In this document: positions 26,127 to 36,181 of the stretch, piece by piece
How the letters are laid out: each line of letters opens with the position of its first letter
Position numbering within the stretch: position 1 is the stretch's first letter
NCBI GenBank assembly: GCA_041602035.1
Contig: JBFIHA010000001.1
Location: forward strand, 1-64,000
Reading direction: 5' to 3'
Source of the DNA: JAOTVV01 sp041602035
GTDB lineage: Bacteria > Gemmatimonadota > Gemmatimonadetes > Gemmatimonadales > GWC2-71-9
DNA: 64,000 nucleotides
Translations under genes and position numbers: made by a program
Notes under the pieces: model-generated
Database searches by the model: none
What the model was told of the DNA's origin: nothing
The model's input: the letters and a program-made list of their open reading frames with translations, nothing else

Positions 26127-29100
26127 ATGATGCTTAGGGTTCGACATGTTCTCGTCGCACTCGCCTTCAGCGCCCTGTGTGCGGCGCCGCTGGCGGCGCA
26201 GACGGGTACGATCAGCGGGCGGACGATCGACGCTACCACTCGACAGCCCATCGGGCTCGTCGCGGTGAGCGTCGCCGACCGCACCGTGCGAAGTGACGAC
26301 CAGGGTCGATTCGTCCTGACCGGCATGCCGGTCGGGACGTACACGATCCGCACCACCTTCCTGGGCTACCGCCCGATGACGGTCCAGGTCACCGTCGTGG
26401 CCAACCAGACGGCCACCGTCGAGGTCGCCATGGACGCGGTGGCGTTCGCCCTCGACGCGGTGGTGGTGACCAGCTACGGCAACCAGCAGCAACGGCGGGA
26501 TGTGACCGGCTCGGTCAAGGCCCTCTCGGAGGAGGAGTTCAACCCCGGGAGTCTGGTCAGCGCCGAGGAGCTCATCCAGGCCAAGGTCCCCGGCGTCCAG
26601 GTCTACGACAGCGGCGAGCCGGGCGGCGGAATCTCGATCCGGATCCGCGGCGGCACGTCCATCACCAGCAGCAACGAGCCGCTGTTCGTGGTCGACGGGA
26701 TGCCGCTCGCCATTGGTGGCGGAATCTCGGCCGGCCGCAACCCGCTCAACTTCCTGAATCCCGATGACATTCAGTCCATCACCGTGCTGAAGGACGCCGC
26801 GTCCACGGCCATCTACGGCTCCCAGGGTGCCAACGGCGTGGTGCTCATCGAGACCAAGGCGGGTCAGCGCGCCGTGGGCGGCACGGGCAGCCAGCTGAGC
26901 TACAGTGGCAGCGTCTCCGGCTCGCCGGTGCTAGACGGACCGCCGGTGCTCACTGCCGAGCAGTTCCGCTCCGCGGTGGCGCAGTACGCCCCGTCATCGA
27001 GCAGCCTGCTGGGCGGCGCCAACACCAACTGGCGTGACGCGATCCTGCAGACCGGGTTCACGCAGGACCACAACCTCGCCCTCGCGGGTGCCACGCCCGA
27101 CTTCGATTATCGACTGTCGGTCGGGTACCGCGCCGAAGACGGCGTCGTTCGCGGCTCGAGCACGGAGCGCGCGACCGTCGGGCTGGGCTTCCGGCAGTCG
27201 TTCTTCGAGGACCGAATCCGGATGACCGCGAACGTGCGCGGGGCGCGCCTGGATGACGTGTTCACGCCGGGCGGCGTGGTTGGCGGCGCCACGATCTTCC
27301 AGCCGACCGAGGAGATTCTGGATCCCACCAGCCCGCACGGCGGGTACTTCGAGTGGTACAACTTCGCGCTCGCGGCCAACAACCCGGTCGCCGAGTTGGA
27401 GCTGACCCAGGATCGAGGGACGACGTACCGCAGTGTGGGCGACATCGAAGGTGAAGTCCAGATTCCGGGCCTGGAGGGGCTCCGCGGCACGGTGCGCTTC
27501 GGCTACGATGCGACCAAGGCGGAGCGCGAGACGTTCCGACCCAGCTTCCTGCGCGGCGAGGCCGAGAGCGGCACCCCCGGGTTCGTGAGCCGGTCCAACT
27601 CGACGCAGTCCAACCTGCTGCTCGACGCGTTCGCTCACTACGATCGCACCTTTGAGTCGGCCGGCGCGGAAATGAACCTCACCGGCGGCTACTCGTATCT
27701 CAGCTCGAACAGCACGTTCCCGTATCTCGAGGCGCAGGGTTTGAGCTTCGACCTGCTCGGCACGGCGGGCATCCCGTCAGCGCAGCAGCAGCGGACCAGC
27801 ATGTGGGTCGACGAAAGCCGCCTCATCTCGTTCTTCGGTCGTGCCCACTTCTCGGTGGCCGACCGCTACCTCCTCACGCTCAGCGTACGCCGCGACGGCT
27901 CGTCTAAGTTCGGACCGGCCAACCAGTGGGGGACGTTCCCCTCGGCCGCCCTCGCATGGCGGCTGTCGCAGGAGTCGTTCCTGCGTGACCTGGACGCGCT
28001 CTCCGATCTCAAGCTGCGGCTGTCGTGGGGCAAGAACGGCAACCAGGCGTTCGCCAACTACCAGCAATTCCCCAGTTACGACATCGGCGAGGCCACGGCC
28101 CAGTATCAGTTCGGCAACGAGTTCGTGACCACCATTCGGCCGGGTGCGGCCGACCGTGGCATCAAGTGGGAGGCGACGACCTCGTACAACGTCGGGCTCG
28201 ACTTCGGGTTCATGAACGACCGGCTCACTGGTACGCTGGACTACTACTTCAAGAAGACCGAGGACCTGATCTTCCGGGTGCCGGTCGCCGCGGGAACGTT
28301 CACGTCGAACTTCATCACCACGAACATCGGAAGCCTCGAGAACCGTGGTTTCGAGCTGAGCCTGAGCGCCCTGCTGTATGAGGGCTTTGACGAAGGCTTT
28401 TCGTGGACGGCCGACTTCAACGCCGCCACCAACTCCAACGAGATTGTGCAGATCAATCCCTTCGGCGGCGGCGAGGTGATCCTCACCGGTGGTATCGCCG
28501 GTGGCGTCGGCAACTTCATCCAGGTGCTCCAGGCCGGCCAGCCGATCAACTCGTTCTTCGTGTACGAGCACATTCGCGACGCGAACGGCAAGCCGATCTG
28601 GGAAGACGTCAACACCGACGGCACCATCGACGAGAACGACATCTACGTCGATCAGAACGACGACGGCATCGTCAACCAGGACGACCGCGTCCCGTTCAAG
28701 AGCCCAGATCCGAAGTGGACCTTTGGCCACACCTCGCGCATGGCGTACCGCGGCTTCGACGCCAGCTTCACGCTGCGCGCGTACCTCGGCAACCACGTGT
28801 ACAACAACGTCGCCTCGAATTTCGGGCATTACCGGGCCCTCACCTATGTGGGCGTGCCCAACAACCTCCACGCTTCGGTGCTGGACACCGGGTTCGAGCG
28901 CGAGCAGTACTTCTCGGATTACTATGTGGAGGATGCCTCGCTCCTGCGTCTGGACAATCTGACGGTGGGCTACACGTTCTCGCCGTTCCGGACGGGGCAG
29001 GAGATCCGCGTCTTCGGCGTGGTACAGAACGTTCTCACCCTGACCGGGTATAGCGGGGTCGATCCCCTGGCAGGCGTGAACGGAATCGATAACAACCTCT

Positions 29101-29147
29101 ATCCGCGCTCCCGGACCTTCACCGCCGGCGCGAGCGTGCGGTTCTGA
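26127..29147 (+). CDS. susC: SusC/RagA-type TonB-dependent outer-membrane receptor
   Basis: A 1006-residue receptor. The signal peptide ends at LAAQ (about residue 24). A CarboxypepD_reg-like domain follows (about 26-105: GTISGRTIDATTRQPIG to TTFLGYRP), then the plug (VPGVQVYDSGEPGGGISIRIRGG, LFVVDGMPL, ILNPDDIQSITVLKD-like segment with DAASTAIYGSQGANGVVLIETK) and a beta barrel ending in aromatic-basic AGASVRF. Together with the lipoprotein SusD it imports large oligosaccharides across the outer membrane, powered by TonB. Two ATGs are adjacent (26127, 26130) after GGAGG. The SusD gene starts 32 bases downstream. The surrounding amylases point to alpha-glucans as cargo. Confidence 0.92.
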   Translation: MMLRVRHVLVALAFSALCAAPLAAQTGTISGRTIDATTRQPIGLVAVSVADRTVRSDDQGRFVLTGMPVGTYTIRTTFLGYRPMTVQVTVVANQTATVEVAMDAVAFALDAVVVTSYGNQQQRRDVTGSVKALSEEEFNPGSLVSAEELIQAKVPGVQVYDSGEPGGGISIRIRGGTSITSSNEPLFVVDGMPLAIGGGISAGRNPLNFLNPDDIQSITVLKDAASTAIYGSQGANGVVLIETKAGQRAVGGTGSQLSYSGSVSGSPVLDGPPVLTAEQFRSAVAQYAPSSSSLLGGANTNWRDAILQTGFTQDHNLALAGATPDFDYRLSVGYRAEDGVVRGSSTERATVGLGFRQSFFEDRIRMTANVRGARLDDVFTPGGVVGGATIFQPTEEILDPTSPHGGYFEWYNFALAANNPVAELELTQDRGTTYRSVGDIEGEVQIPGLEGLRGTVRFGYDATKAERETFRPSFLRGEAESGTPGFVSRSNSTQSNLLLDAFAHYDRTFESAGAEMNLTGGYSYLSSNSTFPYLEAQGLSFDLLGTAGIPSAQQQRTSMWVDESRLISFFGRAHFSVADRYLLTLSVRRDGSSKFGPANQWGTFPSAALAWRLSQESFLRDLDALSDLKLRLSWGKNGNQAFANYQQFPSYDIGEATAQYQFGNEFVTTIRPGAADRGIKWEATTSYNVGLDFGFMNDRLTGTLDYYFKKTEDLIFRVPVAAGTFTSNFITTNIGSLENRGFELSLSALLYEGFDEGFSWTADFNAATNSNEIVQINPFGGGEVILTGGIAGGVGNFIQVLQAGQPINSFFVYEHIRDANGKPIWEDVNTDGTIDENDIYVDQNDDGIVNQDDRVPFKSPDPKWTFGHTSRMAYRGFDASFTLRAYLGNHVYNNVASNFGHYRALTYVGVPNNLHASVLDTGFEREQYFSDYYVEDASLLRLDNLTVGYTFSPFRTGQEIRVFGVVQNVLTLTGYSGVDPLAGVNGIDNNLYPRSRTFTAGASVRF

Positions 29148-29179
29148 GGCTGACTGCGGACTAACGAAAGGACGGAGCT

Positions 29180-30763
29180 ATGAGAAGCATTCGACGCAAG
29201 GCCGCCCTCGCAGTCGCCGCGCTGGCGATCGGGGTAGGTATGAGCGCATGCACGGACCTGCTGGTGGAGCCGACGAGCACGGTGACCAGCGGAAACGTGT
29301 TCACCGACGCGGCCTCCTACCGCTCGTTCCTGGCCAAGCTGTATGCCGGGTTGGCGGTGAGCGGCCAGCAGGGTCCGGCCGGTCGGGCGGACATCGAAGG
29401 TATCGACGAAGGGTTCGGGCAGTACATCCGCGGCTACTGGCAGTTGCAGGAGCTGCCGACGGATGAAGCGGTGATCGGGTGGGGCGATGCCGGCCTCCCC
29501 GAGATGGTCACCAACCAGTGGTCCTCGACCAATCAGTTCATCGGGGCCATGTACTACCGAATCTACTTCCAAATCGCGCTGGCCAACGAGTTCTTGCGCG
29601 AGACGACCGTTGAGGCACTGACGCCACGCGGTCACCAGAACATCGCCGAGATCCCGCAGTATAGGGCGGAAGCGCGCTTCCTCCGGGCCTTGAGCTACTG
29701 GCACGGCCTGGACTTCTTCGGCAATATCCCGCTCGTCACGGAGGACTTCGAAGCCGGATCGCCACCGCCGGCCCAAGCCACGCGCGGGGAGATCTTCGAT
29801 TTCATCGAGAGCGAGCTGCTCGATATTCGGAGCACGCTCCCGGCGGTCGGCGCGGCCCAGTACGGCCGAGCGGACCAGGGCGCCCTCTCGATGCTCCTGG
29901 CGAAGCTCTACATGAACGCGGTCGTGTACGGGAACGGCGATCGGTATGCGGACGCGCGGACGGCGGTGGAGGCCGTGATCGCCGGTCCATACTCGCTGGA
30001 TCCCACCTACCACAACATGTTCCTGGCCGACAACGACCAGTCACCCGAGTTCGTCTTCGCGGTGCCGTTCGACGGCCAGTTCACGCAGACCTGGGGCGGC
30101 ACCACGTTCATCGCGCACGCGTCGGTGGGCGGAGCCATGGTCCCCGGTGACTACGGGTTGGACTTCGGTTGGTGGGGCCTCCGGGTGCCGCCTGAAGTGG
30201 TCAACCTGTACGAGAGCGGTGCGGGCGGTCCGGACGGACGCTCCGCTATCTTCTATACGAACGGCCAGAACCTGGCCGTGACCAGCCTGGGTGATTTCTC
30301 GGCCGGACTGGCGTTCCCGAAGTATCAAAACGTCACGTCGACGGGCGCGATGGGCTCCCACCCGACGCACACGGACATCGACTTCCCGATGTTCCGGCTG
30401 GCCGATGCCTACTTGATGTATGCCGAGGCCGTGCTGCGCGGTGGCGGCGGGTCGTCGGCCCAGGCCCTGACGTACGTGAACCAGATCCGGCAGCGTGCCT
30501 ATGGCGACCCGAGCGGTGACATCACCGCGGGCCAGCTGGACCTGCCCTTCGTTCTCGCCGAACGGGCGCGGGAGCTGATTTGGGAAGGGCACCGCCGGAA
30601 CGACCTCATTCGGTACGGGCTGTTCACCGGCGGGACGTATCTGTGGTCCTGGAAGGGCAACACCCAGACCGGTACGTCGACGGCCGATACGCGGAATCTG
30701 TACCCGATTCCGGCGTCGGAGTTGTTGGCCAATCCGAATCTGACGCAGAACCCCGGGTACTGA
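29180..30763 (+). CDS. susD: SusD/RagB-type glycan-binding lipoprotein
   Basis: A 527-residue surface lipoprotein with lipobox GMSAC (about Cys24). SusD features are DLLVEPTSTVTSGNVFTDAASY, the TPR-like helices (YYRIYFQIALANEFLRE, AEARFLRALSYWHGLDFFGNIPLVTE), DFPMFRLADAYLMYAEA, LPFVLAERARELIWEGHRRNDLIRYG and the end NLYPIPASELLANPNLTQNPGY. It caps the SusC barrel and captures the glycan. AAAGGACGGAG precedes the ATG. It is followed by a strong hairpin terminator and then the first amylase. Confidence 0.93.
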   Translation: MRSIRRKAALAVAALAIGVGMSACTDLLVEPTSTVTSGNVFTDAASYRSFLAKLYAGLAVSGQQGPAGRADIEGIDEGFGQYIRGYWQLQELPTDEAVIGWGDAGLPEMVTNQWSSTNQFIGAMYYRIYFQIALANEFLRETTVEALTPRGHQNIAEIPQYRAEARFLRALSYWHGLDFFGNIPLVTEDFEAGSPPPAQATRGEIFDFIESELLDIRSTLPAVGAAQYGRADQGALSMLLAKLYMNAVVYGNGDRYADARTAVEAVIAGPYSLDPTYHNMFLADNDQSPEFVFAVPFDGQFTQTWGGTTFIAHASVGGAMVPGDYGLDFGWWGLRVPPEVVNLYESGAGGPDGRSAIFYTNGQNLAVTSLGDFSAGLAFPKYQNVTSTGAMGSHPTHTDIDFPMFRLADAYLMYAEAVLRGGGGSSAQALTYVNQIRQRAYGDPSGDITAGQLDLPFVLAERARELIWEGHRRNDLIRYGLFTGGTYLWSWKGNTQTGTSTADTRNLYPIPASELLANPNLTQNPGY

Positions 30764-30808
30764 GTCGGCGCGGGCTCGCAGCACCCGTCGCCGTTGAAGA
30801 CGCATGAC

Positions 30809-30847
30809 CCATCAGCTCGGCCGCCACGTCGGCGGCCGGGCTGATGG
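30809..30847 (+). terminator. 17-bp hairpin terminator after susD
   Basis: CCATCAGC-T-CGGCCGCC is followed by a five-base loop and its complement GGCGGCCG-G-GCTGATGG, pairing over 17 positions with one G-U. CGCTTTAGG follows, so the U-run is only three. It lies between susD and the amylase and would end or attenuate the susCD transcript, giving the binding proteins a higher level than the enzymes. Confidence 0.65.
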
Positions 30848-30865
30848 CGCTTTAGGAAGCGACGA

Positions 30866-32458
30866 GTGTCCATGACGATACGCCTTCAGGCCGTCGCCGT
30901 GACGCTGCTGGGACTCTTGTTCCTCGGTAGCGGCGGCTGCGGCAAAGAGATCACGCCACCCACGTCCGGCACGCGCCCGCCGCGGCCTACGCTCGATCCG
31001 ACCTATCGATCGAGCGGTCACATGGCGGCCGGCGACGTCGTCGTCCACCTGTTCGAGTGGAAGTGGACCGACATCGCGACCGAATGCGAGACGGTGCTGG
31101 GGCCGGCCGGGTTCAAGGCCGTGCAGGTGTCGCCGCCGCAGGAGCACAGTATCGTGCCGAGTCGTGACTGGAGCCAGCGCTATCAGCCCGTGAGCTACAG
31201 CATCGAGCGGAGCCGTTCGGGGACCGGAGCTGAGTTCAGAGACATGGTCAACCGCTGCCGGACGGCCGGCGTGGGCATCATCGTGGACGCCATCATCAAC
31301 CACATGACCAACTTCCCGAGCCCCGGCGTTGGCAGCAACGGCACGGCGTACACGAAGTACGAATACCCGGGCTTGTACACACCAAGTGATTTCCACGCGC
31401 CTTGCGCGCTGAACAACTACCAGAGCGCCGCCAACGTGCAGGAATGCGAGCTGTTCTCGCTGCCGGACCTCCACACCGGGCTCCCCTCGGTGCGGCAGAC
31501 GCTGGCCGATTACCTGATCATGCTCGCCCGGCTCGGCGTCGAGGGGTTCCGCATCGACGCGGCCAAACACATCCAGCAGGTGGAGCTGGACGACATCATC
31601 GCCCGTGTGAACCAAACGCTCGCCGGCGAGGGGCGACCGCTGCCGTATGTCTTCTTGGAGATCGTGGGTGGTTCTGGGGAAGCGCTGGGGCCGCGCGATT
31701 TCTTCGGTGTGGGATATGCCTCGGGAGGCGCTTCCGACATCACGGAATTCACGTTCGTCGGCGTCGGCAACAAGTTCCGGAACGTAAACGGCGAGTACAT
31801 CGCACAACTCAACCCCAACGGCACGCCGGGAAATCAGTTCTCGGAGGGGGCGTGGGGATTGATGCCGTCCAACAAGGCCGTGGTGTTCCTGCAGAATCAC
31901 GACACGCAGCATCAATGCGGCATCGGGTACAAAGACGGCGACGTCTTCCGGCTCGCCAACGTGTGGATGCTCGCGCAGCCCTACGGGTACCCATCCGTCC
32001 TGTCGAGTTACGCGTTCAACTGTCCGGTGGGGAACTCGATGGGACCGCCGTCGGACGCGGACGGCAACACCTACGACGTGAGTTGTGCGGCGACCATGGA
32101 GTCGGCCACGATCGGCGAGTGGGTGTGCGAGCACCGTGACCCATCGATCGCCACCATGGTGGGCTTCCGAAGAGCAGTGGCCGGCACCCAGATCCAGGAC
32201 TGGTGGGACAACGGCGCCAAGGCGATCGCGTTCTCGCGCGGTGACCGGGGCTTCGTGGCACTCAATCTCGAGGGCACGACGGTCACGGTCGATGCAGCGA
32301 CGCCGCTGGCCTCGGGCACCTACTGCGACGTGATCACGGGAGGTCTGGATGCCGGTGCCTGCGTGGGCCGCAGCGTGGTCGTGGACGCCACCGGTCGTGT
32401 GCAACTGGATCTCGAGTCCCGAAAGGCCGTCGCGATTCACGCAGGAACGCGCCAATGA
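30866..32458 (+). CDS. Surface alpha-amylase, animal/Streptomyces-like GH13 lipoprotein
   Basis: A 530-residue lipoprotein with lipobox ending at Cys25 (GSGGC). GH13 catalytic residues: GFRIDAAKH (Asp231), FLEIVGG (Glu265) and LQNHDTQ (Asp346). HLFEWKWTDIATECE, SYSIERSRSG and EHRDPSIATMVGFRRAV are hallmarks of the animal-type amylases (GH13_24/32 group). The third chloride ligand (Arg or Lys in chloride-activated enzymes, before VMSSY) appears as Ser in PYGYPSVLSSY, suggesting chloride independence. GTG 30866 is seven bases after AGGAA; an in-frame ATG at 30872 is the alternative. It probably cleaves starch at the cell surface for SusCD. Confidence 0.88.
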   Translation: MSMTIRLQAVAVTLLGLLFLGSGGCGKEITPPTSGTRPPRPTLDPTYRSSGHMAAGDVVVHLFEWKWTDIATECETVLGPAGFKAVQVSPPQEHSIVPSRDWSQRYQPVSYSIERSRSGTGAEFRDMVNRCRTAGVGIIVDAIINHMTNFPSPGVGSNGTAYTKYEYPGLYTPSDFHAPCALNNYQSAANVQECELFSLPDLHTGLPSVRQTLADYLIMLARLGVEGFRIDAAKHIQQVELDDIIARVNQTLAGEGRPLPYVFLEIVGGSGEALGPRDFFGVGYASGGASDITEFTFVGVGNKFRNVNGEYIAQLNPNGTPGNQFSEGAWGLMPSNKAVVFLQNHDTQHQCGIGYKDGDVFRLANVWMLAQPYGYPSVLSSYAFNCPVGNSMGPPSDADGNTYDVSCAATMESATIGEWVCEHRDPSIATMVGFRRAVAGTQIQDWWDNGAKAIAFSRGDRGFVALNLEGTTVTVDAATPLASGTYCDVITGGLDAGACVGRSVVVDATGRVQLDLESRKAVAIHAGTRQ

Positions 32459-32477
32459 TCGGGTTCTTCGTCAACGG

Positions 32478-34391
32478 ATGAAGGAACTCAGAGCGCTCCG
32501 GTCCCTCGCCAGGGCAATGGGTGTCCACACGCGCTACCAAGACGGCCTCGGCCGTCGTGTGAACGTGGGGCCCGACACGCTGGTCCGCGTCTGTGCCGCC
32601 TTGGGGGCTCCCCTCGAGAGCCCCGCCGACGCGCCTGACGCCCTCCGAGCCCATCGCCGCGCCAAGAACCCTAGGCGCCTGCCGCCCGTCCTCGTCGCCT
32701 GGGACGGTGTCGTGCCGCCGGTGACGACGTCCTCCAAAGGCTCCGTCGTCGCGGAGCTCACGCTCGAAGACGGCGACGTGCGTCGGCTCGAGAAGCGGGG
32801 CAGGCGGCATTGCGTGCCGCATCCCATTCCACTCGGCTATCACCGGCTTACGGTCGAGGCCGCGGGCAGCCTCGAGACCTGCACGGTGATCGCCGCACCG
32901 GACGACGCGTTCCGTCGGCCCGGGTCGTATCGGAGCTGGGGCGTTGGGGCGCAGCTCGCCGCCCTGCGATCGGCTCGTAGTCGCTCGGTGGGCGACCTCG
33001 AGGACCTGGAAGCGCTGTGCACGTGGGTGAGGGAACAGGGCGGCGACGTGGTCATGGTCCTGCCGTTGCAGCCGACCTTCAACCCGGAGCCCGCGGAGCC
33101 CAGCCCGTATTCCCCGGTGAGCCGTCTGTTCTGGTCGGAGCTGATGCTCGACTTGGGGAATGCCCACCGGCCCACGCCCCCGCCCACGACCCTCGACGTG
33201 ACCAAGGCCGATGCCGAGGTGCGTGCGGCTCTTGGCGGTCTCCCCGTTCCGGACCCGTCGCTCCTGGACGACGAGCTCCGCCGCTACGCCAGGTTCCGGG
33301 GCGCTCAGGCACGGCTCGGCCGGAACTGGCGGGCGTGGCCCGCCGACGCGCGGGGCGGGACGCTCGCGCCCGAGCACGTCGATGCCGAGGAGGAGCGGTT
33401 TCATCTCGTGGCGCAGTCGATGCTGCGCACGCAGCTCCGCGAACTGCGCCGGCGCCTGGATGACAAGGGGTTTCGCCTCGGATTGGACCTGGCGGTGGGG
33501 GTGCACTCCGACGGATACGATCCGTGGTCGCGACCAACGCTGTTCGGTGCGGGCATGTCGGTGGGTGCGCCACCCGACGAGGGTTTCCCCAGCGGACAAG
33601 ACTGGGGATTTGCACCCGTGCTGCCGGCGGCGTCGCGTCGCGAAGGACATCAATACCTGGCCGCGTCCATCGGTGCGCAGACGTCACTCTCAGGTGTGCT
33701 TCGGGTGGATCACATCATGGCCTGGGTGCGCCTGTACTGGATTCCCCACGGATTTGGGCTGCACGAGGGCACGTACGTCTCGTATCCCGCCGAGGAGTTG
33801 TTCGCGATCCTGACGCTGGAGTCGGACCGACACCGCTGCGAGGTGGTGGGGGAGAATCTCGGAACCGTCCCTCCCGAGATCGACGAGGCGCTGCCGCGCC
33901 ACCGTATCTGGGGGATGTATCTGGCGCAGTTCCAGGCAGCGAAGGACGAACACGTGGCTCCGCCCACGGCCGCCGATATGGCCCTGGTCGGCACACACGA
34001 CACGCCGACCTTCGCGGGCTGGATCACCGGGACGGATATCGAGGAGCGGGTGCGGCATCGCCTCCTCGACGACGAGGCCGTACCGAAGGTGCGGGAAGAG
34101 CGGGCGCGCGCGGCCCGACGGCTGGCCGATCGGCTGAACGCCACCGTGGACGAGCCCCGGGCGTTCCTTGCCGAGTTGCTGCAGTGGCTGGGCGAGTCCG
34201 AGAGCCCGCTGGTCGTTCCGTGGCTCGAGGACTTCCTTCTCGAGGATCGGGGGGTGAACCTCCCGGGCACGCGTTCGTCCGAGCGGCCCAACTGGCAGCG
34301 TCCCATGCGGAAGCTACTGGACGACATCTTTGCCGATCCCGAGGTCGGGCTGCTCGTTGCCCGTCTGGATCGCGCTCGGAAGGCCGAGTGA
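32478..34391 (+). CDS. malQ: 4-alpha-glucanotransferase (amylomaltase), GH77
   Basis: A 637-residue cytosolic enzyme that transfers maltosyl units between malto-oligosaccharides and releases glucose. GH77 residues: nucleophile in LRVDHIMAW (Asp411), acid in VGENLGTVP (Glu459), and THDTPT (Asp508). The N-terminal 120 residues form the extra beta domain of MalQ proteins. No signal peptide. ATG 32478 lies 19 bases after the amylase stop with only a poor ribosome site, so translation may depend on readthrough from the amylase. It should process malto-oligosaccharides imported by the MFS permease encoded next. Confidence 0.9.
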   Translation: MKELRALRSLARAMGVHTRYQDGLGRRVNVGPDTLVRVCAALGAPLESPADAPDALRAHRRAKNPRRLPPVLVAWDGVVPPVTTSSKGSVVAELTLEDGDVRRLEKRGRRHCVPHPIPLGYHRLTVEAAGSLETCTVIAAPDDAFRRPGSYRSWGVGAQLAALRSARSRSVGDLEDLEALCTWVREQGGDVVMVLPLQPTFNPEPAEPSPYSPVSRLFWSELMLDLGNAHRPTPPPTTLDVTKADAEVRAALGGLPVPDPSLLDDELRRYARFRGAQARLGRNWRAWPADARGGTLAPEHVDAEEERFHLVAQSMLRTQLRELRRRLDDKGFRLGLDLAVGVHSDGYDPWSRPTLFGAGMSVGAPPDEGFPSGQDWGFAPVLPAASRREGHQYLAASIGAQTSLSGVLRVDHIMAWVRLYWIPHGFGLHEGTYVSYPAEELFAILTLESDRHRCEVVGENLGTVPPEIDEALPRHRIWGMYLAQFQAAKDEHVAPPTAADMALVGTHDTPTFAGWITGTDIEERVRHRLLDDEAVPKVREERARAARRLADRLNATVDEPRAFLAELLQWLGESESPLVVPWLEDFLLEDRGVNLPGTRSSERPNWQRPMRKLLDDIFADPEVGLLVARLDRARKAE

Positions 34392-34522
34392 GCAGTATGC
34401 CGGCTGGGAGCTAACCGGCTCGCCGTGCACAGTTCGACATCTCTGGTGGGCAGCGCCCCGCAGTTCGTGCTGCACCGCGACGCAACGTAGCGCTACACAC
34501 TAGCGAAGGACTCGGATCCACC

Positions 34523-36085
34523 ATGGAATCACGCACCGCCACCGCTCCCCTCGCCGTTCGGCCCAAGCCGCGGCTCTCGTTCTGGGACGTCTGGAACATG
34601 AGCTTCGGGTTTCTCGGCATTCAGTTCGGATTCGCGCTCCAGAACGCCAATGTGAGCCGCATCTTCGAGACGCTGGGCGCGAGTGTCGAGAACATTCCCA
34701 TCCTGTGGATCGCCGCGCCGGTGACCGGGCTCGTGGTGCAGCCCATCGTCGGCTACTTCAGCGACCGCACCTGGAACCGCCTGGGCCGCCGGCGTCCGTA
34801 CTTCCTGGGTGGTGCCATCCTCGCCTCGTTGGCCCTGATCGCGATGCCGAACTCGCCCGTCCTCTGGGTAGCGGCGGGCATGCTATGGATCATGGATGCC
34901 TCGATCAATATCTCCATGGAGCCGTTCCGTGCCTTCGTGGGAGACAACCTGCCTTCGGAACAGCGCACCACCGGGTTCGCCATGCAGAGCTTCTTCATCG
35001 GCACCGGCGCGGTGGTGGCATCGGCGCTCCCGTGGCTGCTCACCGAACAGTTCGGCGTGAGCAACGAAGCACCGCGCGGCATCATCCCTGACTCGGTGCG
35101 CCTCTCCTTCTACCTCGGCGCCGCCGTGTTCTTCGTCGCCGTGCTGTGGACGGTCATCAGGTCGAAGGAGTACTCGCCCGAGGAGATGGCCTTGTTCGAA
35201 GACAATCAGGAGCGGGAAGACCAAGCTACGGTGAGACGCACGGCCGACGAGTACGCGGTGAACGGCACGCGCCAGCTCCGCATAGGGTGGGTGCTCCTGG
35301 CCGTGGGCGCGGTGGTCAGTTATGTGCTGGCCCGTCAGGATCTGTATCAGGTCATGATCCTGTCGGCGGGGATCGGTGTGGTGGGCGTGCTGCTCATCCT
35401 GAGTGGGCTCATGCAGCGTGGCGGCAAATACGACAACGGGTTCGTCACCATCCTGAACGACTTTCAGGACATGCCCCACACCATGAAGCAGCTGGCATGG
35501 GTGCAGTTCTTCTCGTGGTTTGCCTTGTTCGCCATGTGGATCTACACGACCGCGGCCGTGACGAGCCACATCTACGGCACCACCGACACGACGTCGGCGC
35601 TCTACAACGAGGGCGCGAACTGGGTGGGAGTCGGGTTCGGCGCCTACAACGGTGTGGCCGCCGCGGTGGCGTTCGCCATTCCCGTGCTGGCCAAGCGGAC
35701 CAGCCGCAAGATCGCCCACGCCATCTGCCTCGTGTTCGGGGCGCTGGGGCTGCTCTCCATCTTCCTGATCCCGGACCCACGCTACCTGCTGGGCTCCATG
35801 GTGGGTGTGGGGATTGCCTGGGCGAGCATTCTGTCCATGCCCTATGCCATTCTCACGGGGTCACTGCCGCCGTCGAAGATGGGGTACTACATGGGGGTCT
35901 TCAATTTCTTCATCGTGATTCCGCAGATCGTCGCGGCGGCCATCTTGGGGTTCTTCGTGGGCCGGTTCTTCGGCGGGCAGGCGATCTACGCCCTCCTGGT
36001 CGGTGGCGCGTCCCTCGTGCTCGCCGCCCTGCTCACGCTATTCGTGGACGATCGGGACGACGTGGCGGCCGCAGTGTCGGCCTGA
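34523..36085 (+). CDS. SLC45/GPH-type sugar permease (maltose/maltodextrin uptake)
   Basis: A 520-residue MFS transporter with about 12 membrane helices. The N-terminal FWDVWNMSFGFLGIQFGFALQNANVSRIF and the loop RTWNRLGRRRPYFLGG are typical of the SLC45/sucrose-transporter-like branch; relatives in proteobacterial starch loci import maltose. A hydrophilic loop (about 215-255) separates the two halves. It lies between MalQ and a GH13 enzyme, which supports malto-oligosaccharide import across the inner membrane, probably with protons. AAGGA is 12 bases before the ATG, a wide spacing. Confidence 0.85.
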   Translation: MESRTATAPLAVRPKPRLSFWDVWNMSFGFLGIQFGFALQNANVSRIFETLGASVENIPILWIAAPVTGLVVQPIVGYFSDRTWNRLGRRRPYFLGGAILASLALIAMPNSPVLWVAAGMLWIMDASINISMEPFRAFVGDNLPSEQRTTGFAMQSFFIGTGAVVASALPWLLTEQFGVSNEAPRGIIPDSVRLSFYLGAAVFFVAVLWTVIRSKEYSPEEMALFEDNQEREDQATVRRTADEYAVNGTRQLRIGWVLLAVGAVVSYVLARQDLYQVMILSAGIGVVGVLLILSGLMQRGGKYDNGFVTILNDFQDMPHTMKQLAWVQFFSWFALFAMWIYTTAAVTSHIYGTTDTTSALYNEGANWVGVGFGAYNGVAAAVAFAIPVLAKRTSRKIAHAICLVFGALGLLSIFLIPDPRYLLGSMVGVGIAWASILSMPYAILTGSLPPSKMGYYMGVFNFFIVIPQIVAAAILGFFVGRFFGGQAIYALLVGGASLVLAALLTLFVDDRDDVAAAVSA

Positions 36086-36181
36086 TGCGGTGGCGACTCG
36101 AAGCCTCGTGTGCCGCTGGGCGCATCGGCGGGTCACCCGATGCGCTCAGTGGCCTGCACTACTGAAGAGGATGATCCGAAC

